From CBFCZU01 sp965602635 (GTDB lineage Bacteria > Planctomycetota > Phycisphaerae > SM23-33): 30,124 nt of DNA. Numbering within the stretch: position 1 is the first letter of the stretch; each line of letters starts with the position of its first letter. The stretch spans positions 1 to 30,124 of the forward strand of contig CBFCZU010000015.1 in assembly GCA_965602635.1 (NCBI GenBank). The letters are read 5' to 3'. Positions 1 to 6,742 of the stretch are shown here, in pieces. Position numbers and translations under genes: made by a program. A model generated the notes under the pieces. That model was given only the letters and a program-made list of their open reading frames with translations, did no database searches and was not told the DNA's origin.

Positions 1-14
1 CGTGCGCGGAAGCC

Positions 15-28
15 TTTGCGCGCGCAAA
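15..28. promoter_or_regulatory. LacI-operator-like palindrome, copy 1, in a possible promoter
   Basis: TTTGCGCGCGCAAA is a perfect 14-bp palindrome centred on CG, the usual architecture of LacI-family operators. A CATAAT hexamer (37-42, plus strand) lies just downstream, and the left half of the palindrome (TTTGCG) would be a weak -35 at 16-bp spacing, so a bound repressor would block this promoter. The same palindrome recurs 111 bp away. The regulated gene may lie off the left edge, or the target may be a short plus-strand transcript ending at the hairpin at 186-228. The operator identity is inferred from symmetry and repetition only. Confidence 0.45.
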
Positions 29-124
29 CGTGTTGCCATAATGACCCCTGTGGCCGTAAGTCCCGGCCGGGCCTGCGGCCGAAAATTCCATTTTCGCGCG
101 ATTTCGCCGGGAGGGGGGGGTAGC

Positions 125-140
125 GTTTGCGCGCGCAAAC
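125..140. promoter_or_regulatory. LacI-operator-like palindrome, copy 2
   Basis: GTTTGCGCGCGCAAAC is a perfect 16-bp palindrome. The shared core with copy 1 extends as TTTGCGCGCGCAAACGTGT. Centre-to-centre distance from copy 1 is 111 bp, which would allow DNA looping by a tetrameric repressor. No repressor gene lies in the window. Confidence 0.45.
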
Positions 141-185
141 GTGTCACCAAGAAGGCTCAACAGGTGCACACGGGATGCACAAGAC

Positions 186-228
186 AAACGGGGACGGGCC
201 TGTGTGCGATCAAGCCCGTCCCCGTTTT
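186..228 (-). terminator. Terminator hairpin after the Met/Arg/Gly-repeat gene
   Basis: The arms 186-199 (AAACGGGGACGGGC) and 214-227 (GCCCGTCCCCGTTT) are perfectly complementary over 14 bp with a 14-nt loop. It lies about 30 bp beyond the stop codon of the minus-strand gene at 259. The U-tract is short on both strands (TTTGT on minus, TTTT on plus), so it could work in both directions, and it would also end any plus-strand transcript started near position 49. Confidence 0.7.
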
Positions 229-258
229 CCGGTGACGCTGCAGCCGGGTGTTTCAGCG

Positions 259-1275
259 TCAGGGGTGTCCTTCCGGCCGGGCGCGCTCCTTGGCGCCCTT
301 GACCTCGCGCTGGATTGCCTCCAGCCTTTCGGCCAGTCGCTTCATTTGCTGCTCGAGGCGCTCGATGGCCTTGGCCATTTCCGGCATCTCATCGCCTCTG
401 CGCTCAGCCCGCTCGGTGCGTTCCCGTCGCTCGCCCTCGGGGCGGTCGCGGCGTGCCTCGCCGGCCCGTCGGTCGCCGCGCTCCCGTCGTCCGCGCTCAC
501 CCCGGCCTCGGCCCGCCTCAGGGCTGCGTCGCTCGCCCCGTTCGGGGGGCCCGCGACGGGCAGCTTCAGACGAGGGCCGGTCGCCGCGCTCGCGCAGGCC
601 ACGACGCCTGGCCTCAGGCCTGTCGCCGCGGGGGCGGCCCATGACACGGCCTCGGGCCGCGGTATGCTCACGGAGTCTCTGATGCATGCGCTCCATCATC
701 GCGCCCGGGTGGCCCATGCCCTGTCCGCGGCGGCCCATCATCGCGCCGGGGCCGGGAACCTGCGGCTGTGCGCCGGGCCCCATCATCGGTCGGCCGCAAT
801 GAGGGCAAACAGCGGGGCCCTGCGCCCTGCGGCCGAGAGCGCCGCGCATCATCTCTCGCCGGCCCATGCCGCGTCCTCGACGGGCCATCATCGCACCTGG
901 GCGGCCCATGCCGCCTCCACGACGGCCCATCATCATCTGGCGGCGCGCCATCATCGCGCCCGCGCGAGCCATGCCCTGTCCGCGGCGGGCCATCATCGCG
1001 CCTGGGCGACCCCGGGGGGGCCTGGACATCGCCGCCGGCTGGTCGGGGGCGCGCCTGGCCGGCTGGCGGGCCTGGGCGCCGCGGCTCTCCCGCAGGCCGC
1101 GGACGATCTTCTCGGCAATTTCCGGATGCTCGCGGAGCCAGCGGTTGATCTCGCGGGCCTTGCGGGCGACCTGGTCGGCATCGCCTCGGGCGGGCTCGTC
1201 GGCGACGGCTGGAGCCGCCCACGCGAACAGACACCCCAAAGCCAACGCGGTGGATGCAATTACTCGGTACTTCAT
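259..1275 (-). CDS. Exported Met/Arg/Gly-rich repeat protein of unknown function
   Basis: The 338-residue product has no family I recognise. The start at 1275 is chosen because it gives a good signal peptide (residues 1-25, ending APAVADEP) and has GAGGAG upstream. Residues 33-62 look helical. Residues 88-200 are a low-complexity stretch in which units of the form (P/A)GAMM.RRGQGMG recur at least five times (near residues 91, 105, 126, 176 and 190), interrupted by a CPHC pair at 157-160. Residues 205-295 are Arg/Glu/Pro-rich and very basic. Residues 298-335 are a predicted coiled coil (AIERLEQQMKRLAERLEAI). Clustered Met with a CxxC could bind copper or another soft metal, and the basic part could bind nucleic acid or acidic polymer, but neither is shown. 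The gene stands alone, divergent from the gene at 1441, and ends at a strong hairpin. Long open frames on the opposite strand are a by-product of its base composition. Confidence 0.7.
   Translation of the reverse strand: MKYRVIASTALALGCLFAWAAPAVADEPARGDADQVARKAREINRWLREHPEIAEKIVRGLRESRGAQARQPARRAPDQPAAMSRPPRGRPGAMMARRGQGMARAGAMMARRQMMMGRRGGGMGRPGAMMARRGRGMGRREMMRGALGRRAQGPAVCPHCGRPMMGPGAQPQVPGPGAMMGRRGQGMGHPGAMMERMHQRLREHTAARGRVMGRPRGDRPEARRRGLRERGDRPSSEAARRGPPERGERRSPEAGRGRGERGRRERGDRRAGEARRDRPEGERRERTERAERRGDEMPEMAKAIERLEQQMKRLAERLEAIQREVKGAKERARPEGHP
682..1014 (-). repeat. Degenerate tandem repeat coding for PGAMM.RRGQGMG units
   Basis: On the plus strand the motif ggcccatcatcgcgcc and close variants recur through this stretch (for example near 703, 736, 898, 946 and 985). 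On the coding strand they specify GAMM.RR units. Spacing is a multiple of three, so the repeat is kept as coding sequence. Confidence 0.6.
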
Positions 1276-1412
1276 GGCAGTTCTCCTCAAAACCCGGCCT
1301 CTTCCCGGGTGCCTCGGTTTAGCTTCGTTTCGGCCGGCCGCGGCCTTCATTTCCTCAGCCGGCCCGTTCCATTAGTTATAACGCACGCGCTCGCCCGGCA
1401 TTGCCGATGGGC

Positions 1413-1418
1413 TATAAT
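1413..1418 (+). promoter_or_regulatory. -10 element TATAAT for the gene at 1441
   Basis: A perfect TATAAT lies 22 bp before the ATG, giving a leader of about 15 nt that still includes the AAGGAAGG ribosome-binding site. No convincing -35 is present 16-18 bp upstream. The 12-mer TATAATGGTGCG is repeated exactly before the larB gene (2336-2347). Confidence 0.5.
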
Positions 1419-1440
1419 GGTGCGTGAAAGGAAGGTTTGC

Positions 1441-2289
1441 ATGAGTCAGTGCGATAGCGGCCCCACCTCGGAGGTCTCCATCGGCAACGTCCGCGTCGGG
1501 CGGTTCATCGTCGGGCACAACCCGGTGTGCGGCAACAGCCACCTCACCGACGTCCTGAACGCCGAGATGCGCGAGTACTACACGCTCGAGAACGTCCTGG
1601 CCCTGTACGCCCGGGCCGAGGAGCTGGGCGTAAAGACGCTCATGATCCGCGGCGACTACCGCATGCTGGAATGGGTCGAGCAGTACCGCCGCGCCGGCGG
1701 GCAGATGAACGTGGTCGGCCAGACGGCCAGCGAGGTGCACGACATCTTCTCGAACATCCGCGTCATGGCCGCCGCCGGGGTCGAGGGGGTGTATCACCAC
1801 GGCACACAGACCGACAAGTTCTGGCGCGAGGGGCGCATCGACGACGCGCTGCCGTACCTCAAGTGCATGCGCGACAGCGGCGTGGCCGTGGGGCTGGGCA
1901 CCCACCAGAACGAGATCATCGAGTACGCCGAGGAGCACGGCTGGGACGTGGACTTCTACATGGCGTGCTTCTACGACCTCTCCCGCGTGCCGCGCGAGTC
2001 GATGCTGGTCACCGGCAAGAGCGCCTACGGCCAGGAGGTGTACCTGGACGAGGACCGGGAGAAGATGTGCCGGACGATCCGCGGCGTGGACAAGCCGGTG
2101 CTGGCGTTCAAGATCCTGGGGGCCGGGCGGAACTGCAAGACACAGCAGGATGCCAAGGAGGCCTTCCGGTACGCCTACGCGAACATCAAGCCGACCGACG
2201 CGACGGTGGTGGGGCTGTTCCCCAAGCACGTCGACCAGGTGAAGCTCGACCTGGAATACGCCGAGGAGGCGTGCCGGGCGCCCAAGTAG
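1441..2289 (+). CDS. Conserved-looking TIM-barrel-type protein of unknown function
   Basis: The 282-residue product is presumably cytoplasmic, with no signal peptide or membrane segment. The start at 1441 is supported by AAGGAAGG seven bases upstream and a TATAAT just before that; the frame is open far upstream only because it shadows the opposite-strand gene. The pattern of short beta strands ending in polar or charged residues followed by amphipathic helices (VKTLMIRGDY, GGQMNVVGQT, VEGVYHHGTQTD, VAVGLGTHQNEIIEYAE, VDFYMACFYDLSR, KPVLAFKILGAGR, ATVVGLFPKH) reads as a (beta/alpha)8 barrel, with His, Asp and Lys at the strand ends as an active site would have. It may be related to aldo/keto reductases or another TIM-barrel group, but I see no diagnostic cofactor motif. 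It appears to have its own promoter and is separated by 60 bp from larB. Confidence 0.75.
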   Translation: MSQCDSGPTSEVSIGNVRVGRFIVGHNPVCGNSHLTDVLNAEMREYYTLENVLALYARAEELGVKTLMIRGDYRMLEWVEQYRRAGGQMNVVGQTASEVHDIFSNIRVMAAAGVEGVYHHGTQTDKFWREGRIDDALPYLKCMRDSGVAVGLGTHQNEIIEYAEEHGWDVDFYMACFYDLSRVPRESMLVTGKSAYGQEVYLDEDREKMCRTIRGVDKPVLAFKILGAGRNCKTQQDAKEAFRYAYANIKPTDATVVGLFPKHVDQVKLDLEYAEEACRAPK

Positions 2290-2335
2290 CGCCGCGGGCG
2301 GCCGAGCCCAAGCTGCACCGGAGGGGGAAAATCCT

Positions 2336-2341
2336 TATAAT
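2336..2341 (+). promoter_or_regulatory. -10 element placing the transcript start at the larB ATG
   Basis: TATAAT ends 8 bp before the ATG at 2350. With normal -10 to +1 spacing, transcription would start at about 2348-2350, so the larB message would be leaderless or nearly so. No Shine-Dalgarno can fit in between. The GGAGGGGG at about 2320 lies upstream of the predicted start and too far from the ATG. Confidence 0.55.
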
Positions 2342-2349
2342 GGTGCGCC

Positions 2350-3126
2350 ATGAATGAATCCACGCTGCGGGCGTTGCTGGAGTCGGTCCAGTCGGGGCGG
2401 ACGGACGTCAACGAGGCGGTCGAGCAGCTCCGCCGGCTGCCGTTCGAGGACATCGGCTTCGCGTCGGTGGACCACCACCGGTCGCTGCGGTGCGGCTTCC
2501 CCGAGGTGATCTTCTGCCCCGGCAAAACGGCCGAGCAGGTGGTCGAGATCTTGGCCCGCCTCGCGGCCGGCGGTGGCAGCGTGCTGGCGACCCGCGCCGA
2601 GCCGGAGGTCTTCGCGGCGGTGGCGGGGCGCTTCCCCGCGGCAGAGTATCACGAGCCGGCCCGGGCGATCACGCTGCGGCAGGGCTCGCCGGTCGAGCCG
2701 GTCGGGCACGTGGCCGTCGTGGCGGCAGGGACGAGCGACCTACCCGTGGCCGAGGAGGCCCGAGTGACCGCCGAGATCGTCGGCGGGCGCGTCACGACGC
2801 GTTACGACGTCGGCGTGGCGGGGCTGCACCGGCTCCTGGCCGCTGGCAAGCAGCTCGCCGCCGCCAACGTGATCGTCGTCGTGGCGGGAATGGAAGGCGC
2901 GCTGGCCAGCGTGGTGGGGGGGCTGGTAGCCGTGCCGGTGGTCGCCGTGCCGACCTCGGTGGGCTACGGCGCGAGCTTCGGCGGGCTCTCGGCGCTGCTG
3001 ACGATGCTCAACTCGTGCGCGGCCGGGGTATCGGTGGTGAACATCGACAACGGCTTCGGCGGCGGGTACGTCGCGGCCATGATAAACAGGCAGACGGCCT
3101 CGGGCCGGGGCGGCGAGGACCAGTGA
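2350..3126 (+). CDS. larB: LarB-like pyridinium-3,5-biscarboxylate mononucleotide synthase
   Basis: LarB carboxylates and hydrolyses nicotinic acid adenine dinucleotide in the first step of nickel-pincer nucleotide (lactate racemase cofactor) synthesis; it belongs to the family with a C-terminal AIR-carboxylase (PurE-like) fold. This 258-residue protein has the family layout: an N-terminal helical and alpha/beta part with DHHRSLRCGFPEVIFCPGKT (residues 41-60), then the PurE-like core with AAGTSDLPVAEEA (125-137), AGMEGALASVVGG (179-191), PTSVGYG (201-207) and NIDNGFGGG (231-239). Length is normal. Its stop overlaps the start of nnrD by one base, so the two are likely translated together. LarC and LarE, needed to finish the cofactor, are not in the window. 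Identification rests on recognised motifs. Confidence 0.88.
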   Translation: MNESTLRALLESVQSGRTDVNEAVEQLRRLPFEDIGFASVDHHRSLRCGFPEVIFCPGKTAEQVVEILARLAAGGGSVLATRAEPEVFAAVAGRFPAAEYHEPARAITLRQGSPVEPVGHVAVVAAGTSDLPVAEEARVTAEIVGGRVTTRYDVGVAGLHRLLAAGKQLAAANVIVVVAGMEGALASVVGGLVAVPVVAVPTSVGYGASFGGLSALLTMLNSCAAGVSVVNIDNGFGGGYVAAMINRQTASGRGGEDQ

Positions 3127-4016
3127 TGGCCGAATCGATCGAGCGGATAACGGCGCTGCCGAAGCTGCCCGGGCGGCGCGGCGACGCACACAAGGGCGAC
3201 TTCGGGCGCGTACTCGTCGTGGGCGGCTCGCGCGGGATGATCGGCGCGCCGGCGCTGGCGGCCAATGCGGCGCTGCGCGGTGGGGCCGGGCTGGTGACCG
3301 TGGCCGTGCCCGAGACGGTGCAGCTCGCGGCGGCGGCCTTGTGCCCGTGCGCGACCTCCGTCCCGCTGGCGTGCGCCGCTGACGGCGCGCCGGCCGGCGA
3401 GGCGGTACGCCAGGCGATGGACGCCGCGAAGGCCTGCGACGTCCTGGCCGTCGGGCCGGGAATGGCCAAGGGGACCGTCCAGCGCGACATCGTCCGCGCC
3501 GCCGTCGAGCAGACCGCTCCCGTCGTCCTCGACGCCGACGCCCTCAACAACCTCGCCGAGATCGACGACTGGGCGGCCCTGGTCCGCTGCCCGCTGGTGC
3601 TCACGCCTCACCCCGGCGAGTTCGCCACGCTGACCGGCGGGGCGGTCGCGTCGATACAGTCCGACCGGCAAGGGGCTGCCCTCGCCGCTGCTAAGCAGTG
3701 GGCCTCGGCCGGCGGCACGGCCCCGGTGGTCGCGCTGAAGGGGGCAGGCACGGTCGTCACCGACGGGCGGCGCGTGTACGTCAACCGGACCGGCAACCCC
3801 GGCATGGCCACCGGCGGGGCGGGCGACGTGCTCACCGGGCTGATCGCCGCGCTGATCGGCCAGGGCCTGGCCGCGTTCGACGCCGCCTGCCTGGGCGTGC
3901 ACCTCCACGGCCTGGCGGGCGACCTAGCGGCGGAGACGCTCGGGCAGCTCTCGCTCACCGCCTCGGACCTGATCGACTTCCTGCCCGAAGCGGTGCTCGC
4001 CTTCCGGGCGGCTTGA
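3126..4016 (+). CDS. nnrD: ADP-dependent NAD(P)H-hydrate dehydratase, NnrD type
   Basis: NnrD is a cytosolic repair enzyme that dehydrates the S-form of damaged NADHX and NADPHX back to NAD(P)H using ADP. The 296-residue product has the ribokinase-like carbohydrate-kinase fold of the family: HKGDFGRVLVVGGS (22-35), AVGPG (108-112), LDADALN (135-141), LTPHPGE (159-165), KGAGTVV (205-211) and the anion-hole/catalytic segment NPGMATGGAGDVLTG (224-238, catalytic Asp 234). It lacks the N-terminal epimerase domain (NnrE) found in many bacterial fusions, so the epimerase must be encoded elsewhere. The ATG at 3126 shares a base with the larB stop (TGATG), which fixes the start and implies coupling. 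Its partner works on a related pyridine dinucleotide. Confidence 0.9.
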   Translation: MAESIERITALPKLPGRRGDAHKGDFGRVLVVGGSRGMIGAPALAANAALRGGAGLVTVAVPETVQLAAAALCPCATSVPLACAADGAPAGEAVRQAMDAAKACDVLAVGPGMAKGTVQRDIVRAAVEQTAPVVLDADALNNLAEIDDWAALVRCPLVLTPHPGEFATLTGGAVASIQSDRQGAALAAAKQWASAGGTAPVVALKGAGTVVTDGRRVYVNRTGNPGMATGGAGDVLTGLIAALIGQGLAAFDAACLGVHLHGLAGDLAAETLGQLSLTASDLIDFLPEAVLAFRAA

Positions 4017-4041
4017 CACCCTCGGCGCCCGGCCATACCAT
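4013..4041 (+). promoter_or_regulatory. Promoter of the importer operon
   Basis: TTGACA (4013-4018) and TACCAT (4036-4041) are separated by exactly 17 bp. The -35 overlaps the last codons of nnrD. The predicted leader is only about 26 nt, so it has no room for a riboswitch: if this importer is controlled by B12, control is not by its own leader. Confidence 0.65.
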
Positions 4042-4073
4042 CGCGTCGGTAACTCGCCACCGGGCCAGAACTC

Positions 4074-4925
4074 ATGACCCGATACCTGCTCATATTGCCG
4101 GCCGCCGTGCTCCTGCTGGCGGGCTGCCGGAAGGACACGCCGCTGCCTCAGGCCCAGCGCCCGAGGATAGTGAGCTTCTCGCCGGCACTGACGCAGATCG
4201 TCTTCGACATGGGTCTGGGCGGGCACGTCGTGGGCGTGACGAGGTACTGCCGGCCGCCGGCGGGGGAGTCGCGCCCGGTCGTCGGCGACGCCTTCAACGT
4301 ATCCGGCGAGGCGATCCTCGCTCTTCGCCCGGAAGTCATACTCATCCAGCAGGACCCCAAGACATTCGAGGGCCTGCGGCGCAGGGACCCGTCCATCAGG
4401 ATCGAGCACTTTGATATCGAGACGCTGGCGGACATCGCCTCGGCCATGGAGCGGATCGGTCGGATCGCCGGCCGGGCCGAGCTTGGCAGTGACCGGAAGA
4501 GCCAGTTCCTCGCCGAGCTGGAATCGGTGCGGGCGCGGGCCCCGGCCGGGCGGCGGGTGCGGGTGCTCTTCACCGACGGGCACGAGCCGCCACTGGTGGC
4601 CGGGAAGGGAACCTTCATCCACCAGATGATCGAGCTGGCCGGGGGCGTCAACGCCGCGGCCGACTACAAGGGCTGGGTCAACCTCAACAAGGAGGCCATC
4701 CAGGCCGCCGCGCCCGACGTGTTGATATGCCGCACCGAAGCCGGCCGCGAGGAGGCGGTCAAGGCCCGATGGATGGGCCTGCCCAACCTGCCGGCCGCGC
4801 GAACCGGCCGAGTTTACATGGTGACCGATCGCGACTGGACCATCCCGTCGGCCCGGATGGCCAAGCTCGCGCGGAGGCTCTCGGAGATGATGCACCCGCC
4901 GGCCGAGACGAGGGCAGCGCGATGA
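4074..4925 (+). CDS. BtuF/FepB-type substrate-binding lipoprotein of an ABC importer
   Basis: This 283-residue lipoprotein would capture a large chelate (cobalamin, haem or siderophore) and deliver it to the permease encoded next. Residues 1-18 form a lipoprotein signal with lipobox LLAGC (Cys18). The mature part is a class III binding fold (PF01497, periplasmic binding protein): RIVSFSPALTQIVFDMG, VVGVTRYCRPP, VVGDAFNVSGEAILALRPEVIL, followed by the long linker helix and a second lobe with LFTDGHEPPLVAGKGTFIHQMIELAGG. The family does not fix the substrate. The downstream cobalamin riboswitch operon and the corrinoid protein at the window end favour cobalamin, so I call it BtuF-like without assigning the symbol. 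The stop overlaps the btuC-like start (ATGA). Confidence 0.88.
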   Translation: MTRYLLILPAAVLLLAGCRKDTPLPQAQRPRIVSFSPALTQIVFDMGLGGHVVGVTRYCRPPAGESRPVVGDAFNVSGEAILALRPEVILIQQDPKTFEGLRRRDPSIRIEHFDIETLADIASAMERIGRIAGRAELGSDRKSQFLAELESVRARAPAGRRVRVLFTDGHEPPLVAGKGTFIHQMIELAGGVNAAADYKGWVNLNKEAIQAAAPDVLICRTEAGREEAVKARWMGLPNLPAARTGRVYMVTDRDWTIPSARMAKLARRLSEMMHPPAETRAAR

Positions 4926-5929
4926 CCGAGCCCGCCACCGCCACCGCCGTCGCGGGGACGCTCTCGGCCAGGAAGCTGGCGGTCTATGCCGCCGCGGGCC
5001 TGGCCGCGACGCTCGCCGCCGCGCTGGTCTGCAGCCTCTTCGGTCAACTCGAGCTGGGCGTGCACGTCTGGATGGACCGCCTGCTCCGCGCCGCGGCCGC
5101 CGGGCTGGTCGGGGCGGCGCTGGCCGCCTGCGGGCTGGCGCTTCAGGCGCTGCTGCGGAACCCCCTCGCCGAGCCGTACATACTCGGCATCTCCAGCGGG
5201 GCGGGCGTCGGCGTGCTGCTGGGGCTGGTGCTGGCCGGGAGCGTCGGCGCCGGCTGGATGACCACGCCCGAATGGGCGGTCGCCGGGGCGCTGCTCACCT
5301 GCGTCGTCGTGTACGGCATCGCCCAGCGGCGGGGGCGGCTGAACCCGTACGTCCTGCTGCTCGCCGGGGTGATCGTCAACATATTCAACGGCGCCGTCAT
5401 GCTCGCCATGCTGCTGCTGGTCGATCAGCGGAAGATCGACTACTTCGTCCGCTGGGGCATGGGCCGGCTGCCGGAGTGGATCGACCTGGGCCCGCTGGCG
5501 ATCTGCGCCGCCTGCGTGCTCGCCGGCTGGGCCGTGCTGTTCGTCCGCGGGGCGGCCTTCAACAGCCTTGGCCTCGGCGACGAGGTGGCCGGCTCGGCGG
5601 GGGTCTCCGTCCACCGCCTCAGGATCGAGACGTTCCTCGTCGTGGCCGTCATGACCTCCGCGGCCGTGGCGATGGCGGGGCCCATCGGCTTCATCGGCCT
5701 CATCGTCCCGCACTGCTGCCGCATGATCTTCGGGCCCGACCACCGCCTGCTGGCGATCGTCAGCGGTTTCGTCGGGGCGATCTTCCTGATCGTCGCCGAC
5801 ACGCTCTGCCGGACGGTCGGCCCGTGGCTGGGTACCGGCGAGGTGCCCGTCGGCGTCGTCACCGCACTGTGCGGCGGGCCGTTCTTCATCTACCTGCTCC
5901 GCAGCCGCATGCGGGAGGCACCGGCATGA
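4922..5929 (+). CDS. FecCD/BtuC-family permease of the ABC importer
   Basis: The 335-residue integral membrane protein has about ten hydrophobic segments, the BtuC/FecCD size and arrangement. Recognisable signatures are the QALLRNPLAEPYILGISSGA segment (residues 75-94), typical of the family, and GPIGFIGLIVPHCCRMIFGPDHR toward the C-terminus, which includes the cytoplasmic coupling helix that contacts the ATPase. Translation probably starts at the ATG overlapping the upstream stop (ATGA) and stops at TGA overlapping the next ATG, so the three importer genes are tightly coupled. The permease would work as a homodimer, since only one permease gene is present. Confidence 0.92.
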   Translation: MTEPATATAVAGTLSARKLAVYAAAGLAATLAAALVCSLFGQLELGVHVWMDRLLRAAAAGLVGAALAACGLALQALLRNPLAEPYILGISSGAGVGVLLGLVLAGSVGAGWMTTPEWAVAGALLTCVVVYGIAQRRGRLNPYVLLLAGVIVNIFNGAVMLAMLLLVDQRKIDYFVRWGMGRLPEWIDLGPLAICAACVLAGWAVLFVRGAAFNSLGLGDEVAGSAGVSVHRLRIETFLVVAVMTSAAVAMAGPIGFIGLIVPHCCRMIFGPDHRLLAIVSGFVGAIFLIVADTLCRTVGPWLGTGEVPVGVVTALCGGPFFIYLLRSRMREAPA

Positions 5930-6708
5930 GCGACGCCTCGCACATCCTCCAGGTCGACGGCCTGACGTTCGAGTACCGCCCGGGCGAGCCGGTGCTCAGC
6001 GGCGTCGAGTTCCAGGCGGCGACGGGACGGCTGTGCTGCCTGCTGGGGCCCAACGGCTCGGGCAAGACGACCCTGCTGCGCTGCATGCTCGGCCTGCTGC
6101 CCACGGCGGGCGGGAACGTGATGCTCGACGGCAAGCCGGCCAAGAAGCACTCCCGGCGCGAGCTGGCGAGGCTCATGGCCTACGTGCCGCAGTTCCCCCA
6201 GTCGGCCTTCGCCTTCACCGTCGGCGAGCTCGTCCTGCTCGGGCGCTTCTCGCACACCGGTCTGCTCGGCCTGGCCGGCGACCAGGACCGGGCCGTCGCC
6301 CGCCAAGCGATGATCATGACCGACACGCTCGCCTTCGCCGGGCGCACGCTGGCGGAACTGTCCGGCGGCGAGGCGCAGCGCGTCATGATCGCCCGCGCGC
6401 TGGCCCAGCAGCCGCAGGTGATGCTCCTCGACGAGCCGACCAGCCACCTGGACATCAAGAACCAACTGTCGATATACCGGATGATGGTCCGCCTGGCGCA
6501 CGAGTGGCCCATGGCGGTCGTCTGCGTCAGCCACGACGTGAACCTCGCCGGGCGATTCGCCGACGAGCTGGTGCTGATGCGCGACGGGCGGGTGGTCGCC
6601 GCCGGCCCGCCCGCGGAGGTCATCAGCGCCGACGTCCTGCGGCGGGCGTACGACGTCGAGGTCGAACTGATCGAAAGCGGCGACGGGACCGTGGTGGTGG
6701 CGCATTGA
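5926..6708 (+). CDS. BtuD/FecE-type ATPase of the ABC importer
   Basis: The 260-residue nucleotide-binding subunit powers chelate import. Walker A is GPNGSGKTT (41-49), the Q-loop glutamine is at 89 (YVPQF), the signature is LSGGE (145-149), Walker B is VMLLDEPTSHLD (165-176) with catalytic Glu170, and the switch His is in VCVSHDVN (199-206). Length and motif order are those of the iron-chelate/cobalamin importer group. The start overlaps the permease stop by four bases. It is followed after 34 bp by ribF on the same strand, probably within the same transcript. Confidence 0.93.
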   Translation: MSDASHILQVDGLTFEYRPGEPVLSGVEFQAATGRLCCLLGPNGSGKTTLLRCMLGLLPTAGGNVMLDGKPAKKHSRRELARLMAYVPQFPQSAFAFTVGELVLLGRFSHTGLLGLAGDQDRAVARQAMIMTDTLAFAGRTLAELSGGEAQRVMIARALAQQPQVMLLDEPTSHLDIKNQLSIYRMMVRLAHEWPMAVVCVSHDVNLAGRFADELVLMRDGRVVAAGPPAEVISADVLRRAYDVEVELIESGDGTVVVAH

Positions 6709-6742
6709 CGCCGCCGCGACATCGCCTAAGGAACGCGAGCCG

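Noticed and set aside
682..1014. Tandem repeats as a CRISPR array
   Set aside because: The units are degenerate, without regular spacers, and are in-frame coding repeats.
1375..1380. Minus-strand TATAAC as -10 for the repeat-protein gene
   Set aside because: The hexamer is good, but the region 17 bp upstream (CAATGC) is not a convincing -35; left as unproven.
127..1440. Long plus-strand open frame joined to the TIM-barrel gene
   Set aside because: It is the complement of the Arg/Met/Gly repeat gene, which has a signal peptide and ribosome-binding site; high GC leaves the other strand open. The real start is 1441.
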